Shown here in pieces: positions 1 through 5,064 of a DNA stretch of 5,064 nucleotides (its first letter is position 1; every line of letters begins with the position of its first letter). The position numbers and the translations under genes are program-made. The notes below the pieces were generated by a model. It worked only from the letters and a program-made list of their open reading frames with translations. It ran no database searches and was not told where the DNA came from. This stretch comes from Dehalococcoidia bacterium (lineage in GTDB: Bacteria; Chloroflexota; Dehalococcoidia; GIF9; AB-539-J10), in assembly GCA_030621105.1 (NCBI GenBank), contig JAUXIH010000083.1, positions 1 to 5,064 of the forward strand, written 5' to 3'.

Positions 1-605
1 TAAACTATGTTATTCAGCATACCACTGTTAGCCAATTAGATTTGGCTGAACTTGGCAGCTATTCCCTGCAATCTGAACTTGACAAATTTCATGCGAGCTT
101 TACAATCACTGAAAAACTAAAGGAGTTACCTGAGAAGAGGAAGAACCTCTTGATAGAAAAGTTGCTTTCCATTTCTGGCGTGGATATTCCTCCCGATTTG
201 GGCAAGGAGTTTGCTTTATCCTGGGATGAAATCAGAGAAATGCATGATGATGGCATCGCTTTTGGTGCTCATTCGGTTAATCATCCCGTCTTAACAAATA
301 TGCCCTTGGAACAAGCCAAGTGGGAGATTATCCAGTCAAAGAAAGATATTGAGGAAAAGTTAAGGCAGCCAGTTACAGCATTTTCCTATCCCAACGGCGA
401 CTTCAACCCTGATATAGCCAAGTTTATTCAGGAAAGTGGCTTCACTTGTGCTGTTTCTGTTTTACCGTGTAAACTAATTACTCCCAAGGATAACCCTTAT
501 GAATTAAACAGGATCTGCGTAGACGAAAATTTCAACAAGTTCGAGGTTGTCTTCTCTGGACTGTGGGGAGACCTAGAGGGCATATTGAGACGAGGAGAGA
601 GATAA
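1..605 (+). CDS. Polysaccharide deacetylase family protein (NodB/CE4-like), 5'-truncated by window edge
   Basis: Seen: the frame is open from the first bases (first full codon at base 3) to TAA at 603-605, giving 200 visible residues. No in-frame stop lies upstream, so the TTG at 42 is an internal Leu codon and not the start. Motif 2 of the NodB fold is GAHSVNHP, with zinc-ligand His residues near visible residues 90 and 94 (bases 270-284). Motif 3 is FSYPNGDF (about residues 127-134), and a C-terminal LNRI segment resembles the LPRI seen in many members. Known: CE4 enzymes are metal-dependent and remove N- or O-acetyl groups from polysaccharides or sugars. The catalytic Asp-Asp motif 1 lies upstream of the window, so activity cannot be judged. 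Inferred: it tailors the glycan made by this locus or an intermediate of it. The next gene starts 3 bases downstream, which supports co-transcription. The family is fairly sure; the substrate is unknown. Confidence 0.88.
   Translation, partial: NYVIQHTTVSQLDLAELGSYSLQSELDKFHASFTITEKLKELPEKRKNLLIEKLLSISGVDIPPDLGKEFALSWDEIREMHDDGIAFGAHSVNHPVLTNMPLEQAKWEIIQSKKDIEEKLRQPVTAFSYPNGDFNPDIAKFIQESGFTCAVSVLPCKLITPKDNPYELNRICVDENFNKFEVVFSGLWGDLEGILRRGER
592..597 (+). promoter_or_regulatory. Ribosome binding site GAGGAG for the GTG-start GNAT gene
   Basis: GAGGAG lies 11 bases before the GTG at 609, inside the last codons of the deacetylase gene. It supports GTG as the start, since no upstream ATG in that frame is better placed. 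The spacing is at the long end of normal. Confidence 0.6.
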
Positions 606-608
606 GCT

Positions 609-1694
609 GTGGCTGAGATTGAATTGGTAAAGCACCGGGAGAAAAGAGAAGAGCTATTGGGTTTATTCCAGGCATCTTTCGGTCTCACAGTGACAGCAGA
701 GCTTTGGAATTGGAAATACTTCCAAAATCCACTTGCGCCGGCCGTCCCCGAACTTATCGTGGCAACAGATAGAGGTAGAATCGTTGGCGCCAGACCATTC
801 CTTCTTGCTGAACTCTGGCTTGGAAACGAAAGAGTAAAAGCTGCCCAGCCCTGTGATACCATGGTGCATCCGCAATATCGTCAAGAGGGAATATTCAGCC
901 GAATGAATCAATTTGCCATTGAATATTTCAGGCGGGAGGGTTATGCTCTATTTTATAATTTCCCGAATTCAAATTCTCGCCCGGGATATCTAAGACAGGG
1001 TTGGGAAATAGTAGCAATCACAGAAACCTTGTACCGATTTGATAATCCTCAGAAGGTAATCTCATATAAGTTAAGGAATAAATTCTTGGGAACTGGCCTA
1101 GGATTTTTCTATGATAAACTTCTAAATGCCAGAATAAAGGCATCTCCGTTATCAAGCTCTTTTCAAATTGAGGTGTTCGACCAATTCGCCGACGAACTTA
1201 AGGAAGTTGACACCCTAAGTGATAAATCGGCTATAAATTTGGCAAGAGGCGAGACTTATCTCAGATGGAGGTTCGACCAGCACCCGGAGCATAGCTATAA
1301 ATACATCGTGGTTAGAAAGAAGGGTGAGTTATGGGGATATGCTGTGGTTAGTGTCCAAGAGCAACTTAACGGCTTAATTTATGGGATGATAGTGGACTAC
1401 TTGGTAAAGGACAAAGATATTGACTGTTTCCGCTTGCTTATAAATGAATGCCTAATCGAGTTAAAAAATTCCGAATGTGACTTCATTTCTATCTGGGCGT
1501 TCAGTCAGCCAGAGTTTAGAAGGGAATTAATCAAACTTTGTGGCTTCAAGTCCTCATCAAGGTTCCCCTATAACAGATTTTTGGGCGAAGGTCATTTTGT
1601 TGCCCGAGAGGTAGATGAGCAAGTGCTGGAGAAAATTGACATCTATAATAAGGAGAATTGGCGAGTTACCTGCATTTATCCTGATACGACATAG
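609..1694 (+). CDS. GNAT-family acyltransferase, two-part GNAT-like protein of surface-polysaccharide locus
   Basis: Seen: 361 residues from a GTG start, 3 bases after the deacetylase stop. The N-terminal half carries a GNAT acyl-CoA-binding segment, DTMVHPQYRQEGIF (residues 83-96): a beta-strand, then the Q/R-x-x-G-type pyrophosphate loop. It is followed by FPNSNSRPGYLRQGWE (118-133), typical of the end of a GNAT domain. The C-terminal half has YLRWRFDQHPEHSY (217-230), IVDYL (261-265), a GF at 312-313 and a terminal W351-x-x-T. These features recur in double-GNAT-like proteins of polysaccharide clusters. No signal peptide or membrane segment is seen, so it is probably cytoplasmic. Known: GNAT enzymes move an acyl group from acyl-CoA to an amine. 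Inferred: it acylates an amino-sugar of the locus. It is twice the length of PseH (the usual Pse-pathway GNAT) and is not confidently that enzyme. Acceptor unknown. Confidence 0.82.
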   Translation: MAEIELVKHREKREELLGLFQASFGLTVTAELWNWKYFQNPLAPAVPELIVATDRGRIVGARPFLLAELWLGNERVKAAQPCDTMVHPQYRQEGIFSRMNQFAIEYFRREGYALFYNFPNSNSRPGYLRQGWEIVAITETLYRFDNPQKVISYKLRNKFLGTGLGFFYDKLLNARIKASPLSSSFQIEVFDQFADELKEVDTLSDKSAINLARGETYLRWRFDQHPEHSYKYIVVRKKGELWGYAVVSVQEQLNGLIYGMIVDYLVKDKDIDCFRLLINECLIELKNSECDFISIWAFSQPEFRRELIKLCGFKSSSRFPYNRFLGEGHFVAREVDEQVLEKIDIYNKENWRVTCIYPDTT

Positions 1695-1700
1695 GCCCCC

Positions 1701-1730
1701 TTGTGCTTGATGGGCAAACATAGATATAAC
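1701..1730 (+). promoter_or_regulatory. Possible weak sigma70-like promoter in the 71-base gap
   Basis: The only sizeable gap (1695-1765) contains TTGTGC (1701-1706), then 18 bases, then TATAAC (1725-1730). The -10 matches the consensus at five of six positions, but the -35 matches at only three. It could give the glycosyltransferase-pseB-pseC block its own start within a larger operon. Such matches are common by chance in AT-rich gaps, so this is only a candidate. No terminator-like hairpin with a T-run is present in the gap. Confidence 0.2.
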
Positions 1731-1752
1731 TGACTCACACAAATCGTGTTCT

Positions 1753-1757
1753 GGAGG
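1753..1757 (+). promoter_or_regulatory. Ribosome binding site GGAGG for the glycosyltransferase-like gene
   Basis: GGAGG sits 8 bases before the ATG at 1766, an ideal spacing. It favours this start over the internal ATG at 1829, which has only GGAG at 1820-1823 with a 5-base spacer. Confidence 0.75.
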
Positions 1758-1765
1758 CTCTACCA

Positions 1766-3847
1766 ATGATAGGAAATGACGGTTCTCCGTCCCCTAATCA
1801 GGTCACCCGTAGCTTTGCTGGAGCTAAGATGGTTGCTGTGGTTAGTAATCCAAATGAGATACACAAGTTAACTTCAGGAATCAAATCAAAACAAAATATA
1901 GATATAAACAAAGTAAAGTTTATTTGCTTGAACACACATGTCTATCAAGAGTTAGCTCGCAGGGGATTGGATTGCAAAATGCCAGCGGATTACGGATTAT
2001 CAAGTACAGAAATAGAGGAAGATGCACTTAAGTGGTTCAGAACATTTCCCAATGCTCCAGTGAGGGATAACAAAAACATAAAGGAGATACTCCAGCACGA
2101 AGGTATCTCTGTATGGTGGCTCGTGGATGAAACAATTTACCTCAGCCAATTTGTGTTTAACACCAGCGCGAAGGAGATTCTTAGGCAAACGATAATGTTT
2201 GACCATATAATCAGTGCTGAGAATCCCTCTATGGTTTGGTGTACGCGACGTAACAAATTAACTTACCACATTATCAATTCAATATCTCATTCAAGAAGCA
2301 TCACTATACTCACATCTCCTCCCTCTTTCGATATAAAGGGCTGTTTGTCTCAAAGGTTGAAAGGTATCGTTCATGTCTATGGTCAATGGGCAGTAGTGCT
2401 GGTAAGGAAGTTTTGGTGGACGCTTTTGGGCGGAAATCCCAGCACGACACCCACACCTAGCGGAAAACGAATCCTTATATCCACAGGCGATAACTGGTGG
2501 AACATCTATAACCTGAAAACAGGAGTAACCCGAAAGGGGCAGAAAACTTTTGACCCAGTCATTGACATATTAAAGGAAGATGGCCATACGGTAGTTCTTG
2601 TAGATAGCCCCACTATCTCAGCAACAAGGTGGCGCATCGGAACTATGAAAGAAAAAAAACTAGATAACAGAATGATATATCGACCTTTTGAGTCTTACCT
2701 CAGCCCAAGAGCTGTTCTGACGGCATTCAAGGCAGCAAGAAGGATACACAAGGATTACCAGTCTTTGAGCAACTTAAGAACATTTAAAGAATCAATGAAC
2801 TGGCATGATATACCACTCTGGAATCTGGTCAAGAAAAATTTCTCCTTCGCTTTCTCAATAAGCAATCTAATGAGGGTCATTTGTATTTGTGAGATGGCCA
2901 AACACATGGTAGAAACAGAAAAGCCAGATGGGATTATAATGTCTGGCGAATACCCTTCCGAAAGGCCAATGGTTGCAACAGCTAGACCGAAAGGGATACC
3001 CACATTGTTTTTCCAGCATGGTATCTATTCTCCCTACCACATTCACTATAATCATAGGGAGGAGGATATCAGCCCCAACGGTGAGTGTTCGGCTCCCTAC
3101 TGCCCTATTCCGGACAAGTTTGCCTTTTATAGCGATTATGATAAGGGTAATTTGGTAAATCGGGGCAAGTTTCCTGAGAAGGATGTTCTTGTAATTGGTC
3201 AACCAAGGTATGACATAATAGCCAGAGCGCCTCAAATATTTAGCAGAGAGGAAACATTCAAAAGGCTGAACTTAGACCCGAATAAGAAATTGATTGTCTG
3301 GACTACTCAAACACATGGCCTACCGCTTCAAGAAAATGAAAGGAATATAGCTGCTGTCTATAATGCCGTGAAATCACTCAATGAAATCCAGTTGGTAATA
3401 AAACTGCATCCTGGGGAGAACCAAAAGGCCCCGCTGTATAAGAAAAATAAGTCTTATAATCCGGTGATACTTGATCGTGAGGCTAATACCTTCGAACTCC
3501 TTTATGTATCAGATGCGGTGCTCACAAGGCACTCTACTACTGGTGTAGAAGCAATAATGTTAGATAAGCCTGTAATTGTAATGAACTTAAGCGGTGCTCT
3601 AGATTTAGTGCCATATGTAGAATCGGGGGCGGCTCTCGGTGTATATAATGACGACCAGCTTATACCGGCAATCAAAGATGCGCTGTATAATAAAGAGGTT
3701 CGAGAAAAGCTTGCCGAGGCACGAAGGAAATTTGTCTATGACCACGCCTATATTCAGGATGGACAGGCTTCTAAGAGAGTTGCAGATTTGATCATACAGA
3801 TGATAGAGGAGGCTAAGCAAAGAAGGAGGACTTTTAATGACTCTTGA
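1766..3847 (+). CDS. Large GT-B-like surface-glycan transferase (CDP-glycerol glycerophosphotransferase / polysialyltransferase-like C-terminal half)
   Basis: Seen: 693 residues, start chosen by GGAGG 8 bases upstream. The C-terminal half has a run of motifs typical of GT-B transferases acting on surface polymers. These are QHGIYSPYH (417-425), VIGQPRYD (476-483), IVWTTQ (510-515), VIKLHPGE (544-551), RHSTTGVEA (588-596) followed by KPVIVMN (601-607), and a DGQASKRVADLI tail (665-676). Residues 1-230 are unfamiliar. A linker rich in P, S and T (224-232) precedes a strand-like RILIST (235-240) that probably begins the recognisable fold. No signal peptide or clear membrane helix is seen; the stretch at 207-222 is hydrophobic but broken by R and K. 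Known: an HP motif plus a Ser/Thr motif marks CMP-handling enzymes such as polysialyltransferases and CDP-glycerol transferases. Inferred: it transfers a sugar or glycerophosphate to a surface glycan, and a CMP-nonulosonate donor is plausible given the pseB overlap. Donor and acceptor are unproven; a UDP-GlcNAc 2-epimerase-like fold is an alternative reading. Confidence 0.75.
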   Translation: MIGNDGSPSPNQVTRSFAGAKMVAVVSNPNEIHKLTSGIKSKQNIDINKVKFICLNTHVYQELARRGLDCKMPADYGLSSTEIEEDALKWFRTFPNAPVRDNKNIKEILQHEGISVWWLVDETIYLSQFVFNTSAKEILRQTIMFDHIISAENPSMVWCTRRNKLTYHIINSISHSRSITILTSPPSFDIKGCLSQRLKGIVHVYGQWAVVLVRKFWWTLLGGNPSTTPTPSGKRILISTGDNWWNIYNLKTGVTRKGQKTFDPVIDILKEDGHTVVLVDSPTISATRWRIGTMKEKKLDNRMIYRPFESYLSPRAVLTAFKAARRIHKDYQSLSNLRTFKESMNWHDIPLWNLVKKNFSFAFSISNLMRVICICEMAKHMVETEKPDGIIMSGEYPSERPMVATARPKGIPTLFFQHGIYSPYHIHYNHREEDISPNGECSAPYCPIPDKFAFYSDYDKGNLVNRGKFPEKDVLVIGQPRYDIIARAPQIFSREETFKRLNLDPNKKLIVWTTQTHGLPLQENERNIAAVYNAVKSLNEIQLVIKLHPGENQKAPLYKKNKSYNPVILDREANTFELLYVSDAVLTRHSTTGVEAIMLDKPVIVMNLSGALDLVPYVESGAALGVYNDDQLIPAIKDALYNKEVREKLAEARRKFVYDHAYIQDGQASKRVADLIIQMIEEAKQRRRTFNDS
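3823..3830 (+). promoter_or_regulatory. Strong Shine-Dalgarno AAGGAGGA for pseB, inside the upstream gene
   Basis: This near-perfect anti-16S match has its AGGAGG core at 3824-3829, 7 bases before the ATG at 3837. It lies within the coding sequence of the glycosyltransferase-like gene, whose stop is at 3845-3847. It fixes the pseB start and points to translation coupled to the preceding gene. Confidence 0.85.
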
Positions 3848-4790
3848 GAATAAAGTTATTTTGATAACCGGTGGCACGGGTTCTTTCGGTCAAAAATTCA
3901 CTGAAGTAGCATTGCAAGAGTATAATCCGAAGGTAATTCGAGTATTCTCCCGAGGGGAATTGCTTCAGCAAGAAATGCGTCAGAAGTTTAATGATGATCC
4001 CAGACTGCGCTTTTTCATCGGTGATGTCAGGGATAGGGAAAGAGTCTATCGAGCCATGAACGGAGTTGATATTGTGGTGCATGCTGCTGCTTTAAAGCAG
4101 GTGCCAACTTGCGAGTATAATCCGATTGAGGCGGTGAGAACAAACATCGACGGGGCGGTTAATGTTATTGATGCTGCTATCGATAATGGCGTGGGAAAGG
4201 CTATAGCTATCAGTAGTGATAAAGCAGCCCACCCCGTTAATCTCTATGGAGCCACAAAATTGGTCATGGAGAGGCTTTTTATTCAAGCTAATGTTTATGC
4301 CGGGGGGCGAAAGCTTAAGCTTAGTTGCACGCGCTACGGCAATGTTGTCGGCAGCCGGGGCAGTGTTATCCCGCTTTTCCTCGAACAAAGAAAAAATGGT
4401 ACAATCACCATCACCGATGAACGAATGACCCGCTTCTGGATTACCCTCGAACAGGGAGTCCAGTTTGTTATTGATTGCATTGACAGGATGCGAGGGGCTG
4501 AGGTCTTTATTCCCAAGATTCCCAGTATGAGAGTCATCGATTTAGCCGAAGTGATTGCCCCGGGAATTGAGAAGGATGTTATCGGGATACGCCCCGGGGA
4601 GAAAATCCATGAAACTCTCTTGACCGAGGAAGAGGCCAGGCAGGCCAGGGAATTTAATAGTTACTTTTCCTGGGGTCGAGGCGAGCTTGGAGATGGTAAA
4701 CCCCTACCTGATGGCTTCAGGTACACCAGTGATAACAATAGCTGGTGGCTGACTAAGGGAGAACTCGAAAGGATGATGGAAGGTCTTTAA
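3837..4790 (+). CDS. pseB: UDP-N-acetylglucosamine 4,6-dehydratase (inverting), PseB/FlaA1-type
   Basis: Role: in known PseB enzymes, converts UDP-GlcNAc to UDP-2-acetamido-2,6-dideoxy-beta-L-arabino-hex-4-ulose by 4,6-dehydration with C5 inversion, the first step of pseudaminic acid synthesis; cytosolic and NADP-dependent. Seen: 317 residues with an extended-SDR Rossmann loop GGTGSFG (12-18), GDVRD (62-66), HAAALKQVP (82-90) and EYNPIEAVRTN (93-103). The active site is SSDKAAHPVNLYGATK (126-141), with D128, K129 and Y137 aligned to the FlaA1 catalytic D/K/Y. RYGNVVGSRGS and the later FIPKIPSMR and GIRPGEKIHE motifs are PseB-like. The soluble, membrane-free form of about 320-330 residues separates it from the retaining, membrane-anchored PglF/WbpM/CapD type. 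Odd: Ser127 replaces the usual Thr of S-T-D-K, and His132 replaces the common Asn. Its first 11 bases overlap the upstream gene, and pseC follows 2 bases after its stop. A related UDP-sugar dehydratase is the main alternative. Confidence 0.93.
   Translation: MTLENKVILITGGTGSFGQKFTEVALQEYNPKVIRVFSRGELLQQEMRQKFNDDPRLRFFIGDVRDRERVYRAMNGVDIVVHAAALKQVPTCEYNPIEAVRTNIDGAVNVIDAAIDNGVGKAIAISSDKAAHPVNLYGATKLVMERLFIQANVYAGGRKLKLSCTRYGNVVGSRGSVIPLFLEQRKNGTITITDERMTRFWITLEQGVQFVIDCIDRMRGAEVFIPKIPSMRVIDLAEVIAPGIEKDVIGIRPGEKIHETLLTEEEARQAREFNSYFSWGRGELGDGKPLPDGFRYTSDNNSWWLTKGELERMMEGL
4778..4783 (+). promoter_or_regulatory. Ribosome binding site GGAAGG for pseC
   Basis: GGAAGG ends 9 bases before the ATG at 4793 and lies inside the last codons of pseB. 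It supports that ATG and close translational linkage of the two enzymes. Confidence 0.5.
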
Positions 4791-4792
4791 TC

Positions 4793-5064
4793 ATGGAGCG
4801 GTTAGCAATTGAAGGTGGAATGCCGGTAAGAGCCGAGCTTCTCCCTTATGGACATCAGTGGATTGATGATGAGGATATTGCCTCTGTTGTTGAGGTACTC
4901 AAGAGCGATTGGATTACTCAGGGCCCCAAAGTAGATGAGTTTGAAAAAGGAGTTGCTCAATATTGCGGGGCTAAATATGCAGTAGCTGTTTCCAGCGGCA
5001 CAGCTGCTCTGCATGCTGCCTGCGCTGTAGCCGGAATTTCGAACAGTGATGAGGCAATAACTAC
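4793..5064 (+). CDS. pseC: UDP-4-amino-4,6-dideoxy-N-acetyl-L-altrosamine transaminase, PseC-type, 3'-truncated by window edge
   Basis: Role: PLP-dependent transfer of an amino group to C4 of the PseB product, second step of pseudaminic acid synthesis. Seen: 90 full codons, open to the window end. LPYGHQWIDDEDI (17-29), SDWITQGPKVDEFE (38-51) and YCGAKYAVAVSSGTAALHAA (57-76) are hallmarks of the N-terminal part of DegT/DnrJ/EryC1/StrS aminotransferases. The S-S-G-T-A segment binds the PLP phosphate. The SDW-TQGP block and the position right after pseB favour PseC. The catalytic Lys that holds PLP lies beyond the window and cannot be checked. The first residues (MERLAIEGG) form a short leader also found in other members of this family. 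ATG 4793 has GGAAGG 9 bases upstream and sits 2 bases after the pseB stop. Alternatives are another UDP-4-keto-sugar aminotransferase such as a bacillosamine/legionaminic-type enzyme; the inverting PseB partner argues against this. Confidence 0.87.
   Translation, partial: MERLAIEGGMPVRAELLPYGHQWIDDEDIASVVEVLKSDWITQGPKVDEFEKGVAQYCGAKYAVAVSSGTAALHAACAVAGISNSDEAIT

Noticed and set aside
42..44. TTG at base 42 as the start of the deacetylase gene
   Set aside because: The frame stays open to the window edge, and the required N-terminal catalytic motif is missing from this shorter form, so the gene must begin upstream.
497..862. 121-codon minus-strand frame across the deacetylase/GNAT junction
   Set aside because: It is antisense to two supported genes and has a low-complexity Ser-rich product with no recognisable domain.
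1736..1750. Weak hairpin CACAC...GTGT before the large transferase gene
   Set aside because: The stem is only about 4 base pairs with no following T-run, so it is not a credible terminator or riboswitch.
2867..3235. 122-codon open frame on the minus strand within the large transferase gene
   Set aside because: It lies antisense to well-conserved motifs (QHG, GQPRYD) of the + strand gene, and its product shows no recognisable domain. It is a shadow frame.
4311..4322. Perfect 12-base palindrome AAGCTTAAGCTT
   Set aside because: It lies inside pseB and encodes the ordinary K-L-K-L segment. Without other copies or a regulatory setting it is most likely chance.
4634..4649. Short direct repeat GGCCAGGCAGGCCAGG
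   Set aside because: It encodes the alanine/arginine-rich helix E-A-R-Q-A-R-E in the normal PseB C-terminal region. It looks like codon repetition and not a mobile or regulatory repeat.
4802..5014. Minus-strand frame over the start of pseC
   Set aside because: The + strand encodes clear aminotransferase motifs across the same bases.

Overview
The window is a slice of a surface-glycan (cell-surface polysaccharide or glycoprotein-glycan) biosynthesis locus. All five genes are on the + strand and tightly packed. Gaps are 3, 71, -11 (overlap) and 2 bases, so most or all of it probably forms one transcription unit. Both ends are cut: the first gene lacks its 5' part and the last lacks its 3' part. 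No RNA gene, mobile element, CRISPR array, long repeat or convincing terminator was seen. There is no gene-free stretch longer than 71 bases.

Layout: (1) bases 1-605, C-terminal part of a polysaccharide-deacetylase-like (NodB/CE4) protein. (2) 609-1694, a 361-residue protein with an N-terminal GNAT acyltransferase domain and a second GNAT-like half. (3) 1766-3847, a 693-residue glycosyltransferase-like protein whose C-terminal half resembles GT-B enzymes of the CDP-glycerol glycerophosphotransferase / polysialyltransferase type, with a long N-terminal half I do not recognise. (4) 3837-4790, a PseB-type (FlaA1-type, inverting) UDP-N-acetylglucosamine 4,6-dehydratase. (5) 4793 to the window end, the start of a PseC-type PLP-dependent aminotransferase (DegT/DnrJ/EryC1/StrS family).

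How they fit: PseB followed directly by PseC is the first two steps of pseudaminic acid (a nine-carbon sialic-acid-like sugar) synthesis. UDP-GlcNAc is dehydrated and epimerised, then aminated at C4. The upstream deacetylase, acyltransferase and glycosyltransferase are plausible tailoring and transfer functions for the glycan that carries this sugar. The inference with most biological content is that the large glycosyltransferase, translationally overlapped with pseB, transfers the nonulosonate from its CMP-activated form. This is not proven by the sequence.

Organism: good Shine-Dalgarno sequences (AAGGAGGA, GGAGG), ATG/GTG starts and Pse-type genes indicate a bacterium, though some archaea also carry such loci. 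Base composition is moderate and looks AT-leaning in the middle of the window, with frequent AGA/AGG and ATA codons. This would fit an environmental anaerobe, for example a Chloroflexota or Bacillota relative, but the taxon cannot be settled from the sequence alone. I see no clear evidence of a wholly new system. The least-described part is the N-terminal half of the large glycosyltransferase.
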